DNA from: an uncultured Desulfovibrio sp.
Lineage (GTDB): Bacteria > Desulfobacterota > Desulfovibrionia > Desulfovibrionales > Desulfovibrionaceae
Assembly (NCBI GenBank): GCA_945871415.1
Contig: CAMBWG010000005.1
Location: forward strand, 1 to 18,149
Length of the DNA stretch: 18,149 nt
Reading direction: 5' to 3'
Below the pieces are notes generated by a model that saw only the letters and a list, made by a program, of their open reading frames with translations, had not been told where the DNA came from and searched no databases. Below, one piece after another: positions 5,282-12,696 of the stretch. Numbering within the stretch: position 1 is the first letter of the stretch; every line of letters begins with the position of its first letter. A program made the translations under genes and the position numbers.

Positions 5282-5682
5282 TTTACCTTGCCGGGCCGTA
5301 CAGCGCCCCGGAGCACTGCTCCCCCGAAGAGGCAAAAAAGATCCATGCGTTCAGAGCCGCTGAACATGCCCGGGCGGCCGCCCATCTCAAGTCTCTGGGC
5401 TCCCCCGTCCTGTCCCCCGTCGTCATGGGTCATGCCATCGCAGACGGCCGGACGCTGGCCGGGGACTATGCCGGGTGGGAAGAGGAATGTCTGGCCATGC
5501 TCCACGCCTGCAAGGCCGTTGTCGTCCTCAACATCCCCGGCATGTACGAAAGCCGGGGGCTGGATGCCGAGCTGGGCGTTGCCGCAAGGCTGGGCCTGCC
5601 CGTCCGTGTCATGAGCCGGATCGGGACCATCTGGACGTTTCGCGACTTTGACGTTTCCCGCTGGCTGCACGGGGAGTGCTGA
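5278..5682 (+). CDS. DUF1937 family protein, probable CTG start
   Basis: Read from CTG 5278 the product is 134 residues beginning (M)IYLAGPYSAPEHCSPEEAKK. The first motif (IYLAGPYS), the central LHACKAVVVLNIPGM and ESRGLDAELGVAARLGLPV make it a DUF1937 protein, a family related in fold to nucleoside 2-deoxyribosyltransferases; the S.G..AE motif carries the expected catalytic-type Glu. DUF1937 proteins normally start Met-Ile-Tyr-Leu-Ala-Gly-Pro, which exactly fits CTG as initiator. No ATG, GTG or TTG lies in frame between the upstream stop at 5140 and the IYLAGP motif. The first ATG (5425) would delete the first motif. The CTG overlaps the TGA of the preceding gene (CTGA), suggesting reinitiation; a frameshift from the preceding gene is the alternative. 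The substrate is unknown. Confidence 0.75.
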   Translation: MIYLAGPYSAPEHCSPEEAKKIHAFRAAEHARAAAHLKSLGSPVLSPVVMGHAIADGRTLAGDYAGWEEECLAMLHACKAVVVLNIPGMYESRGLDAELGVAARLGLPVRVMSRIGTIWTFRDFDVSRWLHGEC

Positions 5683-5683
5683 C

Positions 5684-5893
5684 ATGGAACCATCCCGGAA
5701 AATGCGCTGCCCATTCTGCCACCACGACGGGGCGGTGCTGTGCACCGTGCGGGAGCTGAACCGCCCGCAGTGCCATTTTATGATTTGCCCCGACTGCCAG
5801 GCCTGCGGGCCGCGCATGATGACCGGCAGCGGGGCCGTAAGAAGCTGGAAACGGCTGCTGGAGACACTGCGCCGCGCCGAAAGGAGGAACTGA
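5684..5893 (+). CDS. Lar-like small zinc-ribbon protein
   Basis: This 69-residue protein starts at ATG 5684, two bases after the DUF1937 stop, with GGGGAG as ribosome-binding site. It reads MEPSRKMRCPFCHHDGAVLC, later CPDCQACGP: two CxxC pairs around a short beta-rich core, as in the Lar (restriction alleviation) family found in many phages. Lar of the Rac prophage reduces restriction by type I enzymes. Whether this copy does so is unknown, since the same zinc-ribbon shape is used by many small phage proteins. It ends at TGA 5893, three bases before the next ATG. Confidence 0.65.
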   Translation: MEPSRKMRCPFCHHDGAVLCTVRELNRPQCHFMICPDCQACGPRMMTGSGAVRSWKRLLETLRRAERRN

Positions 5894-5895
5894 CC

Positions 5896-6606
5896 ATGAC
5901 CACATCGAACAATGACATCCATGCCTGGGCTATCTCCCACTGCCCGTTTTGCAACCTGAACGTGCAGACCGTCACCAGACGCACCCCGCTCCAGGGGCCT
6001 GCCATTTTCCGCGTCACCTGCGGGAACTGCGGCGCACAGGGGCCAGAATGCTCCGACGCTGTTCAGGCAATCCAGGGCTGGAACCGTCGCGCCACCACGG
6101 CCCCGAAGCATCGCCCCTCGGAAGTCCTGACCACTAAAGACTGCCGCGACCTCGGAGACATTCTGTTCCAAAACGACATTTATATTGAACATGTGCTGCC
6201 TCTTCATGCCGCGCCCGCGACAACCCACCTTGAGGAGAGCTGGGAGGCGCTGGGCGACCGGCTGGATGGCATGTACGAAGAAGAGCTGGGAAAGATTTTC
6301 GGCCCGGATATCGGCGGCTTTATCGCGGACGTTCTGGACGAGAACGAGGCCGAAGCCTTGCTTATGGCTCTTCGGCGGATCGGCGGCTGGGTCATCTTGG
6401 GAACCTACCCAACTGTGGAGAATATCAAGCTCAACGAATCCGGTCACTTTGCATCCTGCTCCGTAATCTGCGGAATCCAGCGCATGTTCATCGTGTGGGG
6501 CCGGAACTACAAGCAGGCCGTGGCCCGGGCCGTGCGCGAACAGCGGCGCTATTTCCGGTCCGAGGTCGAAAAAGCGCGGGAGGCCGCCGGATATGGCCGG
6601 GCGTAG
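5896..6606 (+). CDS. two-part protein with N-terminal Lar-like zinc ribbon
   Basis: From ATG 5896 (AAGGAGG upstream) the product is 236 residues. Residues about 12-58 repeat the zinc-ribbon pattern (HCPFCNLNVQ, then CGNCGAQGPECSDAVQAIQGW), with the A...W N pattern that ends Lar-like domains. The remaining ~170 residues are a separate domain with an acidic helical part (about 95-160) and a mixed segment with a hydrophobic strand (WVILGTYPTV). It ends in a basic helix. I recognise no catalytic motif in it. Position in the early operon and the paralogous zinc ribbon next door suggest a host-interaction or anti-restriction role; this is inference. The 3' end overlaps the next gene by 14 bases in another frame. 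Confidence 0.7.
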   Translation: MTTSNNDIHAWAISHCPFCNLNVQTVTRRTPLQGPAIFRVTCGNCGAQGPECSDAVQAIQGWNRRATTAPKHRPSEVLTTKDCRDLGDILFQNDIYIEHVLPLHAAPATTHLEESWEALGDRLDGMYEEELGKIFGPDIGGFIADVLDENEAEALLMALRRIGGWVILGTYPTVENIKLNESGHFASCSVICGIQRMFIVWGRNYKQAVARAVREQRRYFRSEVEKAREAAGYGRA

Positions 6607-6901
6607 CCAGGTGGAGCGCTGTCTTGCCGTGGTGGAACTGCTGTTCTCCCATGTGCTGGACGGCATGAGCAACAAGAGCATCGCCCGCCAGCTCGGGGAA
6701 AGCGAAGTCAACATCTGCCGCGACCTCGGCGCGCTCGAAAAGGCCGGATGGGTGCAGAAGCTGCCCGGCGGTCAATGGGCGCTCACCACCAAGCCCGTGG
6801 CACTCATGCGAGTCTACAATCTCTTTATGAACGAATGGCGCGACAGGGCGGAAGCCTTTGATGCCCGCGTCAACGCGCAGGCCCGCCAGCTGGGCCGATA
6901 G
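6593..6901 (+). CDS. winged-helix DNA-binding protein (IclR-like HTH)
   Basis: The 102-residue product starts at ATG 6593, inside the 3' end of the previous gene. Residues about 10-60 contain a classical winged helix: VVELLFSHVLDGMSNKSIAR, then QLGESEVNICRDLGALEKAGWV with a recognition helix, then a wing (KLPGGQWALT). This pattern resembles the IclR/MarR-type N-terminal domain. A basic helical C-terminus follows. Small winged-helix proteins in this place, just ahead of the transposition genes, are common in Mu-like phages. The target is unknown. The ribosome-binding site is weak, so translation probably depends on coupling to the upstream gene. Confidence 0.8.
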   Translation: MAGRSQVERCLAVVELLFSHVLDGMSNKSIARQLGESEVNICRDLGALEKAGWVQKLPGGQWALTTKPVALMRVYNLFMNEWRDRAEAFDARVNAQARQLGR

Positions 6902-6910
6902 GAGACGACA

Positions 6911-8146
6911 ATGGAAAACAACTTGGAAAGTCTGCCCCTGCCTCGGCGTCTTGAGGAGCTCTTTCAGGAAATCGTGTCGAGCCTGGGACAGGAAGACCGG
7001 GCGGCATGGGAAGATCACAAAAAAAGCGCACAGCTCAAGGTCTGCGCCCGCTATACCAGCAAGCTGCTCCGGCAAGGGGAAGATCCTCTGAGACTCATAC
7101 CGGAAACGGTCAGCAAGCGGTGTCTGATTCCCCTGCTGAAGAAATGCGCCGCGATGGGCGCCGCCGATCTTGATCTGGCCTGCGGGTGGGAAACGACGCA
7201 ATCCCCCGTGCCCCTGGACATCGAAACGGAACAGGCCGTCGCCACCCTGCGCGGTCAGGCCGTGACCGTGACCGACGCGGAGTTTGACGCCACCAGCATT
7301 GTCATCGAAACCCGCGGGGCGCTCCAGCAGTCCCAGTTCATCGAAACTGTTTCCCGCACGTCCATGCTCGCCCGGCTGGCACATGTCAAAGAAAGCAAGA
7401 GCTACCGGGGAGCGCGCGTCCGCGATGCCGGGGGAACCATCGTCACGATCAAGACCTGGGATGACTACTGCAAGGCTCTGGGAATGAGCCGCCGCACGGT
7501 GGACGAAGACCTCGCAAACCTTGCCGCCTTCGGGGACAACCTGCTCAAGATGCAGGACAGTCTTGGCATAGGCTACCGGGAATTGCGCAAGATGCGGGCC
7601 AACATGGCCGGACTGCCCGAAGCCGACCAGCAGCAGCTGCGGGCCGAGATTGAGAAGGCCGAGGACAAGGACGAACTGCTCGCGACGCTGGACGAAATGG
7701 GCGCGCGCAATGCCCGGCTGAACGCGGAAAAGAAGGAACTGGAAAAGCAGCTGGCCACCAACGACCGCCTGCTCAAGGAAGCCCGGGAAAAGGAATACGC
7801 CACGCGCCAGAAGATGGAAAAAGCCATCAATCCCGCCGGGCAGGATGACGAGGAAAAGGCGGCGGAACTCCAGCTGGAAAGTCTGCGGGCAATGATATCC
7901 GGCAAGTGCGTGGCTCTGGAAAACGCGGGTTCGTCGATGGCCGCCGCCTTCCGCCGCATGCTTTCTGATGAAGGACGCGGCAGGCTGACAGACCAGCAGC
8001 TGGACGATCTGGTCAACTGGGCCAACGACAGACTGTCCCTGGCCTGCGCCAAGGTAGCCGACTATCTGCTGACCGCCGGGGCGGATGTGGACATGGCCAC
8101 CGCAATGCAGGCCATCGACCTGACCCGCGAAGAACCGGAGGACTAG
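6911..8146 (+). CDS. 411-residue protein with HTH-like and coiled-coil regions, function unknown
   Basis: ATG 6911 has an AGGAG site seven bases upstream, and the stop is two bases before the transposase gene, so the two are tightly linked. I do not recognise a characterised family. Three regions can be seen: an N-terminal helical part (1-95); a middle part (about 100-210) that ends in WDDYCKALGMSRRTVDEDLA, a helix-turn-helix-like pattern also found in DUF3102-type or ParB-like phage proteins; and a long charged coiled coil (about 240-306) before a helical C-terminus. The HTH-like segment points to DNA binding and the coiled coil to oligomerisation. Placement immediately before the transposase suggests a role in replication or transposition, for example a synapse or host-factor adaptor. 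That is inference. Confidence 0.75.
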   Translation: MENNLESLPLPRRLEELFQEIVSSLGQEDRAAWEDHKKSAQLKVCARYTSKLLRQGEDPLRLIPETVSKRCLIPLLKKCAAMGAADLDLACGWETTQSPVPLDIETEQAVATLRGQAVTVTDAEFDATSIVIETRGALQQSQFIETVSRTSMLARLAHVKESKSYRGARVRDAGGTIVTIKTWDDYCKALGMSRRTVDEDLANLAAFGDNLLKMQDSLGIGYRELRKMRANMAGLPEADQQQLRAEIEKAEDKDELLATLDEMGARNARLNAEKKELEKQLATNDRLLKEAREKEYATRQKMEKAINPAGQDDEEKAAELQLESLRAMISGKCVALENAGSSMAAAFRRMLSDEGRGRLTDQQLDDLVNWANDRLSLACAKVADYLLTAGADVDMATAMQAIDLTREEPED

Positions 8147-8148
8147 GC

Positions 8149-9945
8149 ATGGACAAGGCACAAGCCCAGATCATCCACACGCTGGCTCAGGAACTGACGG
8201 CCAGCACCCCGAAAGGGCGCGGCGAACTGGTGCAGCGTGCCGCCCTGGCTTTGGGTAAAAGCGTCAAGACCGTTTACCGTCTGCTCAAAGAGGCGGGCTG
8301 GGAGACAGGTCGCAAAGCACGCAGCGACGCGGGACAAAGCGCCGTTGATGAAAAACTGGCTCTGACCGTGGGCGGCCTCGTAACACGAGCAACCCGCGCC
8401 AACGGCAAGCGCACGCTGACCATCGAGGGAGCCTGCCGCCTGCTTGAGGCTCAGGGCTACGGTGTGAAAAACGCCGAAACCGGAGAAGTCGCCATGCCAA
8501 GCCCTAAAACCATCAGCACCGCCATGCGCCGCCTGGGCTGTCACCCCGACCAGGTGGCGCGCGGCAAGGCCACAGGCCGCCAGCGGTCGGAACATCCGAA
8601 TCACGTCTGGGAGGTGGACAGCTCCGTGTGTGTGCTGTTCTACCTTCCCGGCTCCGGCGGCAAAAAGATGCGCCTCATGGATGAGCGCCTCTACAATATA
8701 AAGAAGCCCGGCCGCCTCGTGGAAATCGGTCGGCAGCGCGTAATACGCTACGTCGTCGTGGATCACTGCTCCCATGCCCTCTATGTGCGCTACGAACAGG
8801 CATCCGGGGAAGATGCCGCCGGAGTCCTTACAACTCTTATTGATGCCATGAGCGACCGTGGGCCGCGTGACCCCATGCACGGCGTGCCGCGTGTCATCTA
8901 CATGGACAAGAGCGGCGGCAACCAGTCCCGTCTGATCAGGAACTTCTGCGCCACCCTCGGCATCGACGTACAGTATCACGCTGCGGGCAGTGCCAGTGCG
9001 ACCGGCAGCGTCGAGGTCGCCCAGAACATCGTGGAACGTGAGTTCGAGAGCCGCCTGCGCTTCATGGAAATAGGGCAGCTGGCTCAGCTTCAGGAGGCGG
9101 CCGACAAATGGCGGCGGCACTTCAATGCCCATGCCCGGCATCGCCGTCTGGGCTGTTCCCGCAATCAGGCGTGGCTGCGCATCACACGAGAGCAGCTGCG
9201 CGTGGCCGAACGGGACGTGCTTACGGCCGTTGCCCACTGGGGCGAACAGGAGCGCACCGTGCAACCGGATTACACAATCCGGGTAGACACCCGGAGCCAC
9301 GGCGTACAGACCTATGACCTGCGCGTGCTGGGCCTGCACGGCGTGCATGTGCGGGACAAGGTCGCAGTGACGCTGAATCCGTTCAACGCACCGGAAATTG
9401 TGGTCAGCAAGGCCATGCCCGACGGTACGGAACTGCGTATCCACGTGCAGCCCATGCAGCGGGACGACTACGGCTTCGATGCCGATGCTCCTGTCATCGG
9501 TCAGGAATGGGGACGGCAGCAGTCCACCCCCGTGGAACGGGCTGTGGAAAAGATGGAAGCGCTGGCCACGGCGGATGGCTCCGCCTCCCGTCCCTGGGAG
9601 CATATCGACGCTATGGCCGATGTGCGCGAGGCCCCGCTGCATCTGCGCCGCGAAGGCACGCAGCTGGAGACCCCGGCCCCGGAGATTCCCGCCATGCCGC
9701 TTTCCCGAGCTCAGGCAGCGCAGAAGCTGCGGGCTATGGATGCCGCTCCCTGGGAGGCAGACGCCCGGGCCTGCATGTCCTTCCTGCGTGAAACCTACGG
9801 GGACGCCATTCCCGAAGAATCCCTTCCCCGGATTCTTGAAATGCTGCGCAACCGCATGGCGTTGCGGACACTCAGTCCACAGTCTGAAACGGCCCGTTGC
9901 CTGACATTCACCCCCCGGCAGGAGGCCCGCACATGCAGTGCTTAA
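8149..9945 (+). CDS. Mu-type DDE transposase (MuA-like)
   Basis: The product is 598 residues, close to MuA (663). The start ATG 8149 has a GGAGG site. N-terminal helices include a helix-turn-helix (LALGKSVKTVYRLLKEAGWE, residues about 34-53) and a second DNA-binding part around 85-135. The catalytic core starts at about 150: Asp157 in HVWEVDSS, Asp253 in VIYMDKSGG and Glu289 in GSVEVAQNIVE. Asp253 and Glu289 are separated by 35 residues, the classical DD35E spacing. A beta-barrel-like region (about 365-435) and a helical C-terminus that could contact the MuB-type ATPase follow. The enzyme joins phage ends to target DNA for integration and replicative transposition. Its stop overlaps the start of the ATPase gene. 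All catalytic residues are present. Confidence 0.95.
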   Translation: MDKAQAQIIHTLAQELTASTPKGRGELVQRAALALGKSVKTVYRLLKEAGWETGRKARSDAGQSAVDEKLALTVGGLVTRATRANGKRTLTIEGACRLLEAQGYGVKNAETGEVAMPSPKTISTAMRRLGCHPDQVARGKATGRQRSEHPNHVWEVDSSVCVLFYLPGSGGKKMRLMDERLYNIKKPGRLVEIGRQRVIRYVVVDHCSHALYVRYEQASGEDAAGVLTTLIDAMSDRGPRDPMHGVPRVIYMDKSGGNQSRLIRNFCATLGIDVQYHAAGSASATGSVEVAQNIVEREFESRLRFMEIGQLAQLQEAADKWRRHFNAHARHRRLGCSRNQAWLRITREQLRVAERDVLTAVAHWGEQERTVQPDYTIRVDTRSHGVQTYDLRVLGLHGVHVRDKVAVTLNPFNAPEIVVSKAMPDGTELRIHVQPMQRDDYGFDADAPVIGQEWGRQQSTPVERAVEKMEALATADGSASRPWEHIDAMADVREAPLHLRREGTQLETPAPEIPAMPLSRAQAAQKLRAMDAAPWEADARACMSFLRETYGDAIPEESLPRILEMLRNRMALRTLSPQSETARCLTFTPRQEARTCSA

Positions 9946-11093
9946 AACAGTTGCAAAGCGACCACGGCGTATCGTTGCGGGAGCTGGCAAGGGAACTGGG
10001 TATCAGCCCGGCCACGGCCCACCGGATGATCCACGGACAAAGAATGCCCAGCCGAAACCGTGAGCAGATACGCGATGGGCTGCTGACAATGTTTTCCCGG
10101 AGAGGGGCCTCGGAAGAGGACCTTCACAGGCTTGAAAAAGAACTCAATGCCCAGCTGACACCCAACAATAATGAAACCGAGAACGAAGGAGACGACATCA
10201 TGCTGTTAAGCAAGCAAAGCCTCAGCCCCGCGGCCAGACGCCACTTCAAGCTGATACGCGATCCGTTTGATGACCCCCGCAGCGAGCGCGAAGTCTTTTT
10301 GACCGATGACGCCCGCTACGTCCTGGGCTCCATGATGGACGCGGCCCTCCACGGCAATTTTCTGGCCGTGGTTGGCGAAAGCGGCAGCGGCAAGACAACG
10401 CTCCGGCGTCTCATGCTGGAGCGCCTCAAGACGGAAGGCGAGAACGTCATCATCATTGAACCGTACATCCTCACAACCGGCGGACAGGGCAAGGACGCAA
10501 AGCCCCTGCGTGCCGGGCACATTGCTGAAGCAATTCTTGCCGCCGTTGCCCCCGGCAGGCGCGTTCCCGCAAGCTCCGAAGCACGCAGCCGCCTCCTCCA
10601 TGAGCAGCTTCGCCAGAGTAACCGGGGCGGCAACCGGCATCTTCTGCTGATTGAGGAAGCTCACGACCTGCATACCCACACATTGAAGAGCCTCAAGAGG
10701 TTTTTTGAGCTTGAAGACGGACTTCAGCGCCTGTTGTCCATTGTTCTTATCGGGCAGACGGAGCTTGGCGTGAAGCTCTCCAGCTCCGGGGCCGATGTGC
10801 GCGAAGTCGTGCAGCGCTGTGACGTGGTGCATCTTCCCCCCCTGCGTGACGTGCCCGGGTACATCCGGCATCGGTTCAACTGTGCCGGGGTCGAGCTGGA
10901 TTCCGTATTCGAGCCCGACAGTCTGGATGAACTGCGTCAGCGCCTGATTGTCTCCCGCGGCGGCAAGGCTGGCGGTACGGATCTGGCGTATCCGCTGGCC
11001 GTGGCAAATCTTGCGACTCGCAGCATGAATCTTGCTACAAGCATCGGGGAACCGCTTGTGACTGCGGATGTCGTCAGGCAGGTGAAGGCATGA
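9933..11093 (+). CDS. MuB-like AAA+ transposition ATPase
   Basis: ATG 9933 has a strong AGGAGG site and overlaps the transposase gene by 13 bases; it gives 386 residues. Residues about 12-40 are an XRE-type helix-turn-helix (VSLRELARELGISPATAHRM), as at the N-terminus of MuB. An acidic linker follows (about 76-88), then the AAA+ domain: Walker A GESGSGKT (148-155), Walker B LLLIEEAHD (about 237-245) and a sensor segment (VLIGQTEL). It resembles the ExeA/MuB/TniB group. Such ATPases coat target DNA, stimulate the transposase and give target immunity. At 386 residues it is longer than MuB (312). ATG 10201, just after the linker, could in principle give a shorter product without the HTH. Confidence 0.93.
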   Translation: MQCLKQLQSDHGVSLRELARELGISPATAHRMIHGQRMPSRNREQIRDGLLTMFSRRGASEEDLHRLEKELNAQLTPNNNETENEGDDIMLLSKQSLSPAARRHFKLIRDPFDDPRSEREVFLTDDARYVLGSMMDAALHGNFLAVVGESGSGKTTLRRLMLERLKTEGENVIIIEPYILTTGGQGKDAKPLRAGHIAEAILAAVAPGRRVPASSEARSRLLHEQLRQSNRGGNRHLLLIEEAHDLHTHTLKSLKRFFELEDGLQRLLSIVLIGQTELGVKLSSSGADVREVVQRCDVVHLPPLRDVPGYIRHRFNCAGVELDSVFEPDSLDELRQRLIVSRGGKAGGTDLAYPLAVANLATRSMNLATSIGEPLVTADVVRQVKA

Positions 11094-11296
11094 GCGAAAA
11101 GGGCACGCCTCGCTTTCAGGCTTTCAGGAGCTTGGGAGGGGGATGGTTCATAGAGGATGGGCTGGACGGCAGCCGAGTTGCCGTCGTTTTTCATGGAAGT
11201 CGAGCCCCGGAAAAGACTGCGGCAATGGCGCGCGTCATGGTGGATGCCCTGAACAGGGCTGGAACCCGCGGGGGAACAAAACAGGAGAGTGACTAA
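11090..11296 (+). CDS. hypothetical small phage protein
   Basis: This 68-residue product starts at ATG 11090, overlapping the ATPase stop (ATGA), and its own stop overlaps the next start (TAATG). Coupling on both sides supports it as a real gene. The sequence has a beta-rich N-terminal half (FRSLGGGWFIEDGLDGSRVA) and a helical end. I recognise no family. Confidence 0.65.
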   Translation: MSEKGTPRFQAFRSLGGGWFIEDGLDGSRVAVVFHGSRAPEKTAAMARVMVDALNRAGTRGGTKQESD

Positions 11297-11907
11297 TGGA
11301 ATCGATTAACGGACACGACTACATGCGCGACAGTCAGGGCCGTCTGTGCCCCGTGGAAAGCGTCAGCGATCTGGACAAGATGCGCGACAGCACGGTGATG
11401 GAACTGGTGGAAAAGGCCCAGGGCCTCAGCGGCGTGCTGGCTGCGGCCAAGGCGGAAATGCTTGAGACAATCGAAACCTTCGTCCAGATCAGCGCGGAGC
11501 AGTACGACGCCAAGGTGGGCGGCGAAAAGGGCAACGTCTCCCTGGTCAGTTTCGACGGGCAGTATAAGGTACAGCGGGCAATGCAGGACAACATCACGTT
11601 TGACGAGCGCTTGAGCGTGGCTCAGTCCATCATCTCCGCAGTCCTGCGCGACCTGACGGACGGCTCCAGCTCCGATTTGCGCGCCCTGGTCGAATCCGCG
11701 TTCCAGGTAAACAAGGATGGACAGGTCAGCGCCGCCCGCATACTGGGCCTGCGCCGGGTCAAGATCAGTCATCCCCGCTGGGCGGATGCCATGAAAGCCC
11801 TGTCTGACTCCATCCAGCCGCTATACTCCAAGGCCTTCGTCCGTATCTACAAGCGGGACGCCAACGGAGGCTGGCAACCCATCCCGCTGGACATCTCCAA
11901 GGCGTAA
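11296..11907 (+). CDS. DUF3164 family phage protein
   Basis: The 203-residue product starts at ATG 11296, overlapping the previous stop. It shows the features of DUF3164, a family found in Mu-like phage early regions: a helical N-terminus (LDKMRDSTVMELVEKAQGLS), the central GNVSLVSFDGQYKVQRAMQD segment, a helical part, and LGLRRVKISHPRWADAMKAL near the C-terminus. The biochemical role is unknown. It sits where Mu carries its semi-essential early genes, between the transposition genes and gemA. No enzymatic motif is visible. Confidence 0.85.
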   Translation: MESINGHDYMRDSQGRLCPVESVSDLDKMRDSTVMELVEKAQGLSGVLAAAKAEMLETIETFVQISAEQYDAKVGGEKGNVSLVSFDGQYKVQRAMQDNITFDERLSVAQSIISAVLRDLTDGSSSDLRALVESAFQVNKDGQVSAARILGLRRVKISHPRWADAMKALSDSIQPLYSKAFVRIYKRDANGGWQPIPLDISKA

Positions 11908-11919
11908 AAGGAGGATATC

Positions 11920-12318
11920 ATGGCGCGAGCTACTGCCGGGCTGATCAAGGCGATCCACGCGGGCAAGCGCTCCCTGGGCATGGACAACGAAACCTACAGG
12001 GCTATGCTCATCAATCTTACGGGGCGTGAATCATGTTCCGGTATGACCGCCGATGAACTCAAAAAAGTGCTTGCCCACTTGCGGCAGGTGGGCTTTGCTC
12101 CGAAGCCCCCATCTCCCCAGGAACGTAAAATCCGCGCCCTCTGGCTTCTTCTGCATGAGGCCGGTCAGGTAAAGGACGCCAGCTTCAAGGCCATGCGAGG
12201 GTATATCCGACGTATGCTCCGGCATGACTCCCCCGCGGCAAGCAATGAGCTGGCTCAGGTTATCGAAACTCTCAAGGCATGGTGCCGCAGGGCCGGGGTG
12301 GAGTATGAGGGCTGCTAG
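11920..12318 (+). CDS. gemA: GemA-like regulatory protein (Mu gp16)
   Basis: ATG 11920 has an AAAGGAGG site. The 132-residue product begins with the family pattern LIKAIHAGKRSLGMDNETYR, then AMLINLTGRESCSGMTADEL, and continues through a KIRALWLLLHEAG segment typical of the GemA/DUF1018 family. In Mu, GemA affects host gene expression and DNA topology early in infection. The molecular mechanism is not settled. The gene overlaps the Mor-type gene by 14 bases in another frame, so the two are coupled, as in other Mu-like phages where gemA is directly followed by mor. Confidence 0.92.
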   Translation: MARATAGLIKAIHAGKRSLGMDNETYRAMLINLTGRESCSGMTADELKKVLAHLRQVGFAPKPPSPQERKIRALWLLLHEAGQVKDASFKAMRGYIRRMLRHDSPAASNELAQVIETLKAWCRRAGVEYEGC

Positions 12319-12625
12319 TCCCTCTCCCTCGGATGAGTTCCTGGCCGATCTGGAGCTGGTTCTGCGTGAGCAGGGAGTCGAGCCGGACAAGGCCAGAGCC
12401 GCCGCGGTATCCGTCGGCGTCCGCTGGGGTGGACAGTCGGTCTACATACGTCTCCGCGGACGTTACCTTGCCAGGGCCATTGACGCCGCATTCAATGGCA
12501 ACAACGCCGGAGAACTGGCAACGCGGTTCAGAGTCTCCCGCGCACAGGTCTACAAACTGCTGGCCAAAGCCCGCGAGGACACAGCCGCAGCTACTCCCGA
12601 GCAGGGCAGACTCCCAGGCACATAA
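12305..12625 (+). CDS. mor: Mor-type transcription activator
   Basis: The start ATG 12305 lies inside the end of gemA and gives 106 residues; the longer open frame from 12224 overlaps gemA too deeply. The pattern VRWGGQSVYIRLRGRYLARA, followed by IDAAFNGNNAGELATRFRVSRAQVYKLL, is the Mor/C family core: the GG..iYiP-like strand and then a helix-turn-helix at about 66-92. Mor activates middle and C activates late transcription in Mu. Here only one Mor/C-type gene is seen, and it is the last gene before the phage end, so it may act on the diverging late arm more than 9 kb away. A strong terminator follows. Confidence 0.9.
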   Translation: MRAASPSPSDEFLADLELVLREQGVEPDKARAAAVSVGVRWGGQSVYIRLRGRYLARAIDAAFNGNNAGELATRFRVSRAQVYKLLAKAREDTAAATPEQGRLPGT

Positions 12626-12646
12626 CGCATCGCCCACCACAAAACT

Positions 12647-12681
12647 AAAGGAGGTCGCCAGAATTGGCGGCCTCCTTTTTT
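12647..12681 (+). terminator. intrinsic terminator of the phage early operon
   Basis: Arms AAAGGAGGTCGCCA (12647-12660) and TGGCGGCCTCCTTT (12665-12678) pair over 14 positions with one G-T pair and a 4-base loop, followed by T residues to 12681. It lies 22 bases after the Mor stop and ends rightward transcription before the phage end. Confidence 0.9.
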
Positions 12682-12696
12682 ATGCCCTTTCCCCGA

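Noticed and set aside
5065..6714. 549-codon open frame on the - strand
   Set aside because: Covers several small + strand genes with zinc-ribbon and DUF1937 motifs; its own translation shows no recognisable domain.
6488..8161. 557-codon open frame on the - strand opposite the 411-residue protein
   Set aside because: Low-complexity Gly/His/Gln-rich translation, no ribosome-binding site, and opposite a coupled early operon gene.
8143..9990. 615-codon open frame on the - strand opposite the transposase
   Set aside because: It mirrors the transposase gene, which has all catalytic residues, good start and coupling; the - frame is Gly/His/Ala-rich without any motif and is a GC-rich shadow.
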